From: Trichopria drosophilae
Lineage: Eukaryota; Arthropoda; Insecta; Hymenoptera; Diapriidae
Assembly: GCA_030407085.1 (NCBI GenBank)
Contig: CM059587.1
Location: 80,589,001-80,653,000 of the forward strand
Length of the DNA: 64,000 bases
Direction: 5' to 3'
This document shows, in pieces, positions 44,881 to 58,500 of the stretch (position 1 is its first letter; each line of letters begins with the position of its first letter). Position numbers and translations under genes: made by a program. The notes below the pieces were generated by a model. The model had not been told where the DNA came from. It searched no databases and was given only the letters and a program-made list of their open reading frames with translations.

Positions 44881-47800
44881 AGCCCCTTCGACCATCTTTT
44901 CCTATCCTAACCATTTATACAAACAAAAATGGCTACAACCATCCATTTATTTTACACAACATTTCTCATTTTTATTACTAGATGTTTAAACAAATCGTTA
45001 GTAATATTTTTATCCCTATGAAATTTCTAGTATTTTTTGTACTTTGGGTAGTTATTAAAAAAGAAATATATTTTTGGATTTTATACACTTAAGAAAGACT
45101 GTCTCCACATCTTTCTTCACATAATTATTGTTATTATACAGAATTATGACTAAAAAACACCCTACAAATTTCTCCCTGAAATATAAACATAATATTACTC
45201 ATAAATATTATACGGCGTAAATTTTTGTTTGTCTACTAACACACCGAAAAAAAAACGATCGATAACGAATGATGCGCAGATGAGAAATTTTTTGGACCAT
45301 AAAAATATTTTGGGGTTCCGCTCCAAACGATTACGGCCCTGATGAAGCCACGCCGAGTCGTTCCCCGGCCGGCAAATTTTTACCGAAATAAGTTTTTCGA
45401 TTACAAAAAGATATAAAAAAATGTGTATTAATTTTTCTATTATTGTAGATAATGATTTATGTAAATTTTGTTTCGCAAAATTAGTTACATCATTTTTTTC
45501 AAATTTTATTTCGTACTATTTCCTGCTGCGCGACGCCCAGTGTTGCTGGCCAATCAGAAGCGAGCATCTCGGGGGCAAACCGGCATCCGCGCCTTATCCC
45601 CCCACTCCAACGGAATGTCGGCGTTGCGTTCCGATTCCCTGAGAAAACCCGAGATACGCCACCGGAAATCAATAAAGCTTCACGATCCCTCGGTCTTTTC
45701 CGATAATTAACAATTTTCAATGGAATTTTTACCTTTTTCGGCGTCATGCTTGAGGGGAAAAAAAGGAAAATTTACAGATGCGGGAGGGAAAGCGGATGTT
45801 TTTTTCAGGGGCCATAAGCCGTAGGGTCATAACTGGTTTTTTGACCACGCCACTGAAAATCGACAATTTTTCTTGCTTTTCGTATATTTATATTTATTTA
45901 TTTAATTGGTTATGTTGATAAATGGAAATATCACCGAAATGGGCGTTATAGCACGATGGCGTCAGGGAGAGATTAGAATACAAGAAAATGCGTTGAAATT
46001 TTTAGACTAAAATTTATTGCAATTTTGAATGGTTTTTCAGAAAATTGTTACGTTGAAAACTGAGAATTAAAGGGTTGATGTTATTTTATGTAATAAATGG
46101 AAATTTTAACGTACAATTACATTACAACTGCTTTTTGGATATCTTTAATGCGTTTCGAGATTTTTTAAATTAAAAATAGGGATTCATTTTAAGTTAGAAA
46201 GGGTATACGAAATATTACTAGCCTGAGTTGACTTTGACTACAAACGGGCGTCTATATTAACGTCTCTTTACGTCGAATTTGCTTCTCTAATTTCTAAACA
46301 ATTTACATTTTGACTATCAAACCTTCATTTTTAATATTTTTGACATCGTTTTGTTGGAATACTTTTCCACAAATTTAGAAAAAAATTGTTTAACTTTGTT
46401 GTTTACAGAAAATAATTTTAAAAAATGTTCATTTTTGTAATTTTTTGTTAAAAATTAATATTTTGAGAATTGGAAATTATTTTTTGTTACGAAATTTTTC
46501 TGAAAATTCGTCTAAAAGTATTTTTTTAAGATGACAATTTACCGAATGGAGTTTTTTCCTTAATCTATATATGTATTTCAATTTTGACACGTTTTCTGTA
46601 AAATTTGTTGTATTTTCTTTTGTGTTTTCGCTTTTTGTTAACGTGTAGAAATGTTAATTTATGCTAAAATCGTTTGTAGTTGTCTTATTATTATGTATTT
46701 TAGCTTACAACTTCATAGCGTCCCCAAAATATGACGCCTTCGTTTAAAACTTGAATAAAAACTTGTACAAAATTGCATTTTTAACCATTTTATAAACAGA
46801 AAAATGTAGAAAAAATGAAAATATTCCATACAAAATTTATAAACAATAAAATCGAGGTGTTTAAATTTTTTTCAAAAAGAGAAGTTAAATGTTTTTGTAT
46901 AAATTTTTTCATCGTCATTCGAAAAAAAAACAACCATAAGAAATGTTCGATAATGAAAATTTTTGAAAATGCAATAAACAATCAAATTCGATGTAAAAAG
47001 TAACTTTTTAGTAAATTCTCCTATTTAGATAGGATTTTTGTCTAAAATATTATTCTATCTAACAATATCTCTTCAAAATAGTAAAATTTCTTTTATAATG
47101 TTTCTCAAATAAAAAAGTTTATTTTTTTTAGATTTGTGTATACATAATTAATCAGGTTGTGTACTAAACAAAATTAATTGTTTTCTAATTGTAAGTTCCG
47201 AATTTACATTAAATGTAAACATCAAATGTCTCTGGACGAAGTTCTTTTTTTAACTAGAAAAATAACTAATGTTTAATTACTTAAAATTATTTCTTCTATT
47301 TAAAGTCATTTTTCATTAAAAATGAATAAAATTAATTCCCTATTTTTTAAAATAAGAAATAACATTCAGGAAAATGGAAAATCTAAAAAAAATCTATTGA
47401 TATATCAATAACATTTTTTCAATGAAAATAAATCTGTAAATTCTTGTAAACAAACTTAAATCATAAACATAACCTTCAAAATTTGACGAGTGTAATTAAT
47501 ACATTCTTTATTATTTAATTTGCACAAATTTCGATTTTAACTACGAAATCGCAAAAATGTAGTAAAAACATTTTCAGAATAAAAATTTATTCACTCTTTT
47601 ATGTTTACTTGGTCAATAACATTTTAAGAAATGTTTGGATTTACATATTTCCTATTTTTTGCTGAGTATTATTTTATGTTAGCATATTTAAAGAGACCTC
47701 GAAAAAATGAAATTTAGTACAATAACAGAAAATTTGCACAAAAATATATTAATATTGCAAAAAAAATGGATATTTTTAATAAATATTTGTTCAAAACTAT

Positions 47801-48320
47801 TGCACTGTTTTGATAAATAAATTTATCAATCAGTTTTCTAAATTTTTTTTCTAATGTCAGATTTGAATTTGAGAATGTCAGTTTTTCAAGAATGTTGAGT
47901 AATTTTCCAGTAAAAGTTCAGTACAAATTTGTTCATTAGATTAATACATTCTAGAGACTTTAATTTCGTGATAATTTAGAATATAATACTCCTGAATAGT
48001 AGAATGGATTAGGCTACTGCAATAGTAAACTATAAAACAATAATTTCATGATTTTATTCAATAAAAAATTGTTTAATTAATAATAATAAATCTTGCGAAC
48101 GAGTCAATGAACAAACCACATCAAAAGTTTTTATACAGATAGTGCAATACATGAATAATATAAATAAAAATTGGTGCAAAAAAAAGATATAATGAAATGT
48201 AGATAATTTGGTATATAAAAGACAAAAAATGCTACAAACATGAAAAGGAACATCAGAATAAAAAGTATGAAACATTTGGCAGAGAGGTGAGAGGCGAGAT
48301 ACAGGCTTAATACAAATAAA
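44881..48320. other. Intergenic region, no gene recognised
   Basis: Apart from the GC-rich patch at 45500-45680 it is highly AT-rich with only short unsupported frames. Confidence 0.5.
45500..45680. promoter_or_regulatory. Second GC-rich patch with CCAAT box
   Basis: A sharply bounded GC-rich, CpG-containing patch with GGCCAATCAG at about 45549-45558, matching the CCAATCAG in the squid promoter 0.8 kb away. It may be a distal promoter of squid or the promoter of an unseen non-coding or divergent transcript. No coding frame that I would trust is present. Confidence 0.35.
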
Positions 48321-51300
48321 CTATGTAAAAGTAAATTAAGAAAATAAATAATACAAATTTGTAGTAAAGTGTTAATTTTCTTTCAAAGTCGAAAGTCACT
48401 TATTTTAAATGTGTGCAAAATAAACTAATGGTCAATATATCACAATAAAAGTTATAGGAGATTTATTTCTTTTCGATAGGTCACAATAACAAAGTACAAT
48501 GTTAGTTAGTATATTTATATGTATATGTATTTAATTACTCATTATTATGCATTAATTAATATGAATTATGTTGCTGAAACCTCAAAAAATAACTAATTCA
48601 ATCCTCCAGTGCAAATTTTAAACTTATGTAAATAATAAACATAAAAATTAGGAGTGAATCAAACTAAGAAAATGTTTACTGTCTAAATCTGCATTTGTAA
48701 AAAAATACTAATATAAAATGAAAACTGGGTGACTGACTTTGTAAAACATCACTAATATTAGTAAACTTATACTAATCGAAGTGTTGATTCTATTAATCTA
48801 ATAGTAAAATATCATATTGGACTGACGTGTAGTTTTTCATACTTTATTAGCAACATTATTACTAATCAGATAAGTAAACTACTTTTCGTTTACGATTTAG
48901 TATTTATTAACTATTCAAATATAGAGTGCATATAGACATTTACTGCTAAGGTATAATACAACCAATTCCTTACGAATTTTGAAAAGGTCGATGTTAATAA
49001 AATGTTCTTACAATGTTATAATTTTATTATAATGAAACAATCATTTGTAACATAAAATTTGCATAATACTTTATAGTTAGGTTCTGCATTAGATTCACAA
49101 AAAGTTTTTGATTGATTTCATAAAAACCACAAAAAATGAGAACTGCAACAAAAATGCTTCAAAAATCTACGAGAATGAATTTGATTTGTATTTAGTTAAA
49201 GACTTCTTAATAAGTCATATCGTTGAAAAAGGATCGTAAACATCTATAATATTAGAACATTAATAATGTATCTTCAACTTTAAAATAGTTCGACAGTTTC
49301 AAAATTAAATTGCATTCATCTATATTAAGAACAAAAAAATGTCCACAATAATTGAAAGTCATTATGCATTAGATGCACAAATTTTTGATTGATTTAATAA
49401 AATCCAGGAATAAATATTCGGTATCTTCCACTAAGAGTTGATCATCAATCGTTTTAAAATTAAAACTATTAATCAACATTTTCATTTTTTGACATAAGTT
49501 TATTATGAAATTATTAATGCCAAGTATATTTCGAGGTAAGATGTATTTCGACTTTATTTCGAATGCTAAATAAATCTCATGAATTTGAGACCTGCAATGT
49601 GTCACAAGCATCTATACGAGTATGAATTTGATTAGAATTTGATTAAATCATTCTTAATAGCTTTTTATCTAATCTCAATAAAAGGAGTACAAAATTTATA
49701 ATGTATCTTTCTTTCGACGCCAAGAGCCACTAGTTATAATTGTATGCAAAAGAAATTGAAATGTATTCTAAATTTCAATCATCGAACAGTTTTCGAAATA
49801 AATATTGAATTTAATTATACGATAATGTATTTAAGATCCCAATGCATTTATTTTTCGACTAACCAAATTCTGCATAATATACTGCATTTATTCTTTTCTG
49901 TTTTCCTTATTCTTGTCTTGTTATTAAAAATAAAATTTAAGGTACTATATTAATTACAAATAATTCATTGGGAGGCATTAAAAGTTTTAGTTAGTAATGA
50001 CTTCATTAATTAATAAAAGTCATGTTGCTAAGGCATGAAAAAACATGTACTTCAAGCCTCCTCGACTATGAATTTGATTAGAATTTGGTTATTGAAATAT
50101 TAATTACTTTTGTAAACAATCCAAGTGAAAACTTTGAATGAACTAAACACTTTCAATAACCGGAAGTACTTGTTTTAAGTGACTAACAAACGTCAATTGT
50201 GACTGTGAGTTATTCTTGTACGTAAAGATTAGTAATGTTGACGTTTCAAGTGCACTATTATTTCTATAAATAATAATTGTATTTAACACATTACAAATAT
50301 TTGTCCAAAGTTAAATGAAGCTCAGTATATCATGTCACCTACTTTAACATAATAAAGCACAATGTATTGAAATGCATCAAAAATTTTAGTGCGTTTCAAT
50401 TATTCTTCAAACTGTTTTAACTTTAAACATCAGTGTAAATCTATCGTATATTTATAATCTCAATGAAACATTATTATTGTTCACTTCGATATATTTAACC
50501 ATGTCTAATGAAATGAATTCATTTCTAAATGTTTGAATGCTTGTCAATTATTTTATATAATTAACAGTAAATGTACTGGTTTGAAATTACATTTTTTGTA
50601 GAGGTATTTTAATGTATTTATAATTACGAATAGAAAGCGATTAAAAAAAGCTCGAAACATGTTTATCCATATTCTAAGATAATATCCGAATTATCAAATT
50701 TAATAATTTCAAAATCATGATTTATGTGTAATCAATTTTGTACATTAACTTTCAGTTTTAGTAACAAGACAAGAAAACAATAAATGCAGCGCAGTATGTA
50801 ATATTTAGTTAGTCGCATACTAATAATGCACTTGGGATTTCAATACTTTATCATATAATTAAATTCAATATTTATATAGAAAAGTGTTCAAACAATGATT
50901 AAAATTTTGAATACATTCCAATTTCGTTTGCATATATTTAAAATAAGTGGCTCTTGGCGTTGAAAGAATGCTATAACTTCATTACAAATGTGTATACTCC
51001 TATTATTGCGATTAGATAAAGAGCTATTAAGAATGATTTAATCAAATTCATACTCGTAGATGTTTGTGACACATTGCAGGTCTCAAATTCATGAGATTTA
51101 TTTCGAATTCGAAATAAAATCGAAATACATCTTACCTCGAAATATACTTGGCATTAATAATTTTATAATAAACTTGTATCAAAAATTGAAAAAGTTGATT
51201 AATAGTTTTAATTTTAAAACGATTGATGATTAATTCTTAGTGCAAGATACCGAATATTTATTCGTGGATTTTATTAAATCAATCAAAAATTTGTGCATCT

Positions 51301-52318
51301 AATGCATAATGACTTTCAATTATTATGGACATTTTTTGTTCTTAATATAGATGAATGCAATTTAATTTTGAAATCTGTCCAACTATTTTAAAGTTGAAGA
51401 CATTATTAATGTTCTAATATTAAAGATGTTTCCGATTCTTTTTCAACGAAATGACTTATTAAGAATTCTTTAACTAAATACAAATCAAATTCATTCTCGT
51501 AGATTTTTGAAGCATTTTTGTTGCAGTTCTCATTTTTTTGTGGATTTTATTAAATCAGTCAAAAACTTTTTGTGAATCTAATGCAGAACCTAACTATAAA
51601 GTATTATGCAAATTTTATGCTAAAAACGATTGTTTCATTATAATAAAATTATAACATTGTAAGAACATTTTATTAACATCGACCTCTTCAAAATTCGTAA
51701 GGAATTGTATGCACTCTGTATTCGAATAGTTAATAAATACTAAATCATAAACGAAAAGTAGTTTACTTATCTGATTAGTAATAAATGTTGCTAATAAACT
51801 ATGAAAAACTACACATCAGTCCAATATTATTTTTTACTATTAGATTAATAGGATCAACACTTTGATTAGTATATTTTACTAATATTAGTGATGTTTTACA
51901 AAGTTACTCACCCAGTTTTCATTTTATATTAGTATTTTTTTACAAATGCAAATTTAGACAGTAATCATTTTCTTAGTTTGATTCATTCTAAATTTTTATG
52001 TTTATTATTTACATAAGTTTGAAATATGCACTGGAGGATTTAATTACTTATTTTTTGAATGTTCCAGCAACATGATGCATATTAATTAATGAATAATAAT
52101 GACTTATTAAATACGTATACATATAAACATACTAACTAACATTGTACTTTGTTATTGTGATCTATCGTAAAGAAATAAACCTCCTATAACTTTTATTGTG
52201 ATATATTGACCATCAGTTTATTTTGCACACATTTAAAATAAGTGACTTTCAACTTTGAAAGAAAATTAACACTACTACAAATTTGTATTATTCATTTTCT
52301 TAGTTTACTTTTACATAG
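48321..52318. repeat. Giant imperfect inverted repeat, arms about 1.6 kb
   Basis: The left arm 48321 to about 49960 is the reverse complement of about 50740 to 52318, with roughly 85-90 percent identity judged by eye and a spacer near 0.8 kb. Outer ends are CTATGTAAAAGTAAA and its complement. Within an arm there are diverged direct repeats about 0.44 kb apart (ATGAATTTGATT at 49.18, 49.62 and 50.07 kb), so the hairpin may derive from an inverted satellite. No long open frame is present. The right end is about 260 bp upstream of the EF-hand gene start codon. Confidence 0.85.
50471..50913 (+). repeat. Source copy of a 443-bp dispersed duplication
   Basis: Same length and about 99 percent identical by eye to 54556-54998. 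It covers part of the hairpin spacer and part of its right arm. Confidence 0.9.
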
Positions 52319-52576
52319 TGTATACAAAATGTTAGATATAAAAACATTATTTTAAAAGCTTCTCCATTATTATTTACAGAAAATAGACACAAAAATTCGT
52401 TAAAAGTAAGACAAAAATAGAACGAAAATTTCGTTTTCATTTTCGACCTTTACATCACTCTTACACTTCGTTTTTCTATTGTTTCTTACAGTATACTTTG
52501 ACGTCTAAATTACCTACCAAATTTTCCTTCAAAATTATCGAAAGTAATTTTTAGTGATCCTCAATTCATTGTAAAA

Positions 52577-52594
52577 ATGTCTTCTGATGGCGAG
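52577..52594 (+). CDS. EF-hand gene exon 1 (MSSDGE)
   Basis: Eighteen-nt coding start after AAAA, phase 0 at its end, donor GTAATC. Chosen because it supplies an ATG in the phase needed by exon 2, which has no upstream Met. This is the least certain exon of the model. Confidence 0.55.
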
Positions 52595-55500
52595 GTAATC
52601 CATTTAATTTTACGTGACGAATTAATGAAAAAAATCATACATGTTTAAATATTTGAGTAACCTTACTTTTGAAATTTAAATATTTAAATGTTTCAAAATA
52701 AATCTAAATACCAGATATCCATAGCGAATACTCGCAAGAAATCATATTCTCATATTCATCCCATTTTTCAACATATGCATTGGGCACTGTTTTATATTTT
52801 TACGTAATTAGACTCATGTATTTAATACAATTTCATGGAACTTTGATTAGGTAATTTTTAGTAATTTTTAATACGCGGAAAATTTATTGCAGATAAATTG
52901 ACGATGGATAGAAATGATAATATAAATGACTTTAAACTTTCCAACTAAAATACAACACATTATGTTCAGTTTTTCATTATTGTATGGAATTTTATTACAT
53001 TTTTTTAGACTAAACTACATTACATCCGCTTATAATTTTATATTTATTCTATATAATTTTGAACAATTTTAAACTTATTTTAATTATAAACTCTCTCTAA
53101 ATCGATTTCATTTTGATTTATTTCGTGATTTTATGGCGTTTTCTATGAAGTCCATTTTCATTTTTCTTTCTTTCTAGGAGGTCTGATAAATTTTCAAATT
53201 TCTGAGAAGTCATGACGCAGCTGTCGAAGTCTAAAGAAAAATCATGATTTTTCACATTTTTTCTTTCCTTTTGTTTTCTTGGGAAATTCATTTTTCTTTT
53301 GAAGATTTTAATGTTATTGTCGTTAATGATTTGCCTCAGAAATTGTTTTATTGAATAATAACATAAAAATCTTCAATTATTCTAAAACTAAAGAATATTT
53401 AATTCAGTCTTAAATTATTTAAATTTCTTTAGAAATGGGAAAATTTCATCTCAGAGTATTTAAAAAATAAATTTATTTGCTACCTGAAATAACTCGAAAT
53501 TTGAACAAAATTTTGAAAATATTTTCTCTTGTAGGAATCTGAAACTCGTGAGGTTTGGTGTACCTGCGATAGAATTCGTTCGGAGATTTCTGAAAAAGAC
53601 GTTAATCTTTTGGAAATTTTCCAAGCTCTCGACCCTGACAAAACTGGCTTGATCTCAGGTAATGACCAGAAACAAAAGCAAAAAAAAACGTCGGTTATAG
53701 ACGTGGTAGGAATTTATTCCACTGGGTATACAATTCTGTGGAATTTTAAGTGTTTTTTTTTATTGTCTACAGTATTGAATTAACAATTTACTATTTTAAA
53801 AATCTTCTGCAAATGATCCATAGGAAGCTTTAAATTCAACAAGACAAACTTTGATGATTATTAAAAAATCTTTGAATTAGTATCTTGAATAAAATGTTTA
53901 TTTTGTGTTTTTAATACATTAAAAAATGTTAAAATATATTACGTAATAAATACCTAATCGTCATTAGATATTAAACTATCAAGTAATTATGAAATTTTAT
54001 CAAAATAACTTTTGATATAGAATTGAATGTTTATATCAGTTCATAATTACAAATGAATATTATATTTTGTAAATTAAGATTACTAGTAATTAATAGTGTT
54101 TAAGGAGTATTTATGATATTCAATTAAAATATAACAATACGTTTTTCATCGTTAATCGTACGATTTGTTAGTTAAATGTGTTTCGAAATATTCTTTAATA
54201 AAAATATTGTTTTTAAATGTTTTTTAATTTTAAATCTTATTTTTACCGTTTTAATAATAATATAATAACATATTTCTTTAGGATTTAGATTACTTAAATA
54301 AGTAAAAAGAAATAAATAAAAAACCTATTTCTTTAGTTTTATCTTTAGTAAGACTTTTGTTAAATAAGGTTTTTAATTAATTAGGTCCTTATTTTAAATA
54401 GTATTATTCTATTTTGTAATAAAAATGTACTAGTCATTTATAACTTTTACAAGTATAATTGCCCCCAAATTTATTGTAATTTTGTAATTATAACAGAATT
54501 TATTTACAATTTTTTAAGATTCTCAACATTTTACATGAAATAGTAAAATACTCATTTATTATTGTTCACTTCGATATATTTAACCATGTCTAATGAAATG
54601 AATTCATTTCTAAATGTTTGAATGCTTGTCAATTATTTTATATAATTAACAGTAAATGTACTGGTTTGAAATTACATTTTTTGTAGAGGTATTTTAATGT
54701 ATTTATAATTACGAATAGAAAGCGATTAAAAAAAGCTCGAAACATGTTTATCCATATTCTAAGATAATATCCGAATTATCAAATTTAATAATTTCAAAAT
54801 CATAATTTATTTGTAATCAATTTTGTACCTTAACTTTCAGTTTTAGTAACAAGACAAGAAAACAATAAATGCAGCGCAGTATGTAATATTTAGTTAGTCG
54901 CATACTAATAATGCACTTGGGATTTCAATACTTTATCATATAATTAAATTCAATATTTATATAGAAAAGTGTTCGAACAATGATTAAAATTTTGAATAAT
55001 TTAGTTTTTAATTAATTAGGTCCTTATTTTAAATAGTATTATTCTATTTTGTAATAAAAATGTACTAGTCATTTATAACTTTTACAAGTATAATTGCCCC
55101 CAAATTTATTGTAATTTTGGTATTATAACAGAATTAATTTACAATTTTTTAAAATTCTCAACATTTTACATGAAATAGTAGAATACTCATTTAACAAAGT
55201 ATCGATTAAACCATTTGAAAAATTAGTTAATACTACACAAGTTTTATTTATAGGACATTAACTATTCTATTAATTTTGTAAAACTGGGAGGAAACAGTTG
55301 CCACCATAAGTAAATCATTAGAGTAATGGTCATATCGATTTGCTACTAAAATACACAGATGTGATCGTCACGTGCCGTTGACATCTGCTCTTTCCTGCAT
55401 TATTTACGGTGTAAACTTAGCATCTGAGATGAATATCTTTTAACAGATGAAGATAAAATGCTGCCGACAGTTGCAGATAATTCTAATCGATATACAACTG

Positions 55501-58500
55501 ATGCAAGATTTGTTTATACTAATTACTAAATTGAATTATTATCTAAGTTGTTTTTTATTTATTTATTATGTAAGATAGTTTATTTTTCTGCTTTGCATTT
55601 TAAAATTTTTTGTTTTTTAGAGATATCAAATTTTGTACAAGGGATATCGAACACATTTTTTTGAGTATATGTAAATAATAATGGTGATATTTTTTATACA
55701 ATTAAAACTTCGTTGTTTATGCAATGGTTCGTAAGAACTTCATGTTACAATAATAAAAAAGGTTACATGTCTGAATATTAAACGACAAAATATTACACCA
55801 AAATATTACAAGATAAAAATTTACACGTCAAAATAACATAAGACAAAAATATTACAAGTTAGAATATCACGTGACAGGAAAAATTAAAAATGTGCTCATA
55901 AAAAAACAATACAATATCATCATCAAACAATAGAGATTTTTTGGTAAAATTACAAATTAAAACCTAAATTAACCCATGTCTATCTTACACGCTTTTATTA
56001 TAAACGTTTCCATTATTACTTAACAATTTGTTTCCTTTTTGGCTGGCAATAAATGACAAACCGATGACTACACGGGTGCTGGTCGAAAATCCGACAAATC
56101 TAAAAGCCGACAGTTAAAAAAAACGACAGTCAAAATATCGATATTCAAAAAGCCGACAGGCAAAAAACCGACATTTCAAAATGCCGCCAGTAGAAAAACC
56201 GAATTATCATAATACCGACAGTCAAAACAAAACGACAATAAGAAGCCGACACGTCAAAAAGCCGATAGTAGAAAAACCGAATGTCATAATGCCGATAGTC
56301 AAAAAACTGACAGCTCAAAAAATCGACAATCCAGAAACCCATATTCAAAAAACGAAGAGGCAAAAAGTCGGTGCGTAAAATGCCGACAGGCAAAAACCGA
56401 CACTTCAAAATGCCGACAGTAGAAAAACCGAATTGTCAAAATACCTACAGTCAAAAAAACCGACAGTCAAAAAATCGACAGTGAAAAATCCGACATTCCA
56501 AAAACCGGCAGGCAAAAAGCCGATAGTATAAAAAAAACCTAATGTCATAATACCAATAGTGAAAAAATCGACAGCTCAAAAAACCGATAATCATGAAAGC
56601 GATATTCAAAAAAACGACAGGCAAAAAGCCGATGCGTCAAAAAGTCGACAGTAAAAAAATTGACTAATCGCTTGTCGATGTGTCTTTTTTTATGTGTCGG
56701 CTTTTTGGTTCTTCGAAGTGTTGGTTATAACAATTCGGTTTTTCTACTGTCGGCTTTTTGACGGGTCGGCTGTTTGCCTGTCGGCTTTTTTGAATATCGG
56801 TACTTTCACTGTCGGTTTTTTGATTTATCGGTTTTTCGAGCCACACCCGACTACACGGTCAAAATTAAACTGTCCCGAGTATAATTTAATAAATAGCAAT
56901 TAATTATTATGTAAATAAGCTAATTACGAATCTGATAATAACATTTGGCGGTCGACGTATTTCGTTCGCTTTCTTCAAAATAATAGCCATAAAAGTTTTT
57001 TTTTTATTTATATAAAAAAGTTGAATTGAACGAAAATTGAACGAAAAAATATTTCCAACATAAAGTTCGCAAATGAGCGACGAAAGTGCCCATGATTGGC
57101 TTCTGCAAGGTATACGTAAAAAAAGGCGATTTTTTAGTTTTTTTGTGTTTATGAAATGGTCAAAAAATTGTGAGAGACAAATTTTAGTACTTGGCATTTG
57201 CTAAGGTAAGTAAGAAAAATATTTCAAAAACAGTTATTTGCTTAAAAGAGGCTTGGTTAATGATGAATGACAATCTATTATATTCGAAAAACATCTGTAA
57301 AATACGATTCTTTGTGATATGTAAAATTTATAATTATGTGACTATTTACTCCGTTCGAAATCGAAGTTAAACACGTGTCTTGGATTAATATTAATTGTCA
57401 ATGGGTCGCGTGTCGTTTATCGCGTGGGATTACTAAAGCTGAAAATAATATGAAAGACTCGAAAGACATTAATCAAAATGGAAAACGTACAAAATAAATG
57501 AATGGAGACGCAGAATAAATGAATTTTAAAAAAGAAGTTCAAAGAAAATTCCCAGTAATCCAAAAATGGACAAGAATTTATTTTCAATTCTGATTTTGTC
57601 CACCTTGGATGCTTTTAAATAAAAAAAAAGTTGGTTTAAAATGAATGGATTTGAATACACAAATAATATTTATAAAGAAAATGTTATGCTCTCATTTGAG
57701 TTCAAAAACGATCTTTCAACATGCAATTACAAAAATAACTTGGTTTGTATTTTTATAGGCTTCAAATTTATTCCTTATTATTTTGCATTGTTAATATACT
57801 ACTTTGTGGCTCGAACGCATTCGAAACTTTAGTGTTATAATTTTTTTTGAGATCTACATGCATTCATTATATTTTTTTAATTAAATGATACATTCTTTTA
57901 TGATTCTACATAAAGGCATTCAAATATTTTATTCCAAAAATATAAAGAAGCATTAATTAATTTTAGAATGTTTTAGCATTTATTTTCGTATTTATATGTA
58001 TTTAAAATCAACATTTTGCATTCATTAATTTCAGATTCTTTTAATATTTAAAAGTATTTGAAAATGTCAACATGGGGATACAAATGAGTCAAAATAATTC
58101 CGAATTCCCGTACTTTTGAATTGAAATTAATTTTTCACGTTTTGTACTGTAATTTTGTAAAAAACATCACATTATTTTTGGATTCAAAAGTATTCTGGAT
58201 TTCGTTAAATACTTTTTTTTAGGATTGAAATGTATTCTTTACATTTTACCCTTTTAACCGTTTATTATTTTTTTATTCAAAAACTTTCATTATAGTGCGC
58301 ATTTTCAATAATATATTATTTTTAGTTTTAAATGTATTCGGAATTTTGGGAATACTTTTTTGGGATTCAAATGCATTCCAAAGTTATATTTTATAAAGTT
58401 AGAAATGCATCATAACTTTTACAAATATTTTTTCTAGGTACAAACTCTTCACATTTTAATATGAAGAGTTTTATTATTTTTTTATTCATATGTGTTCAAG

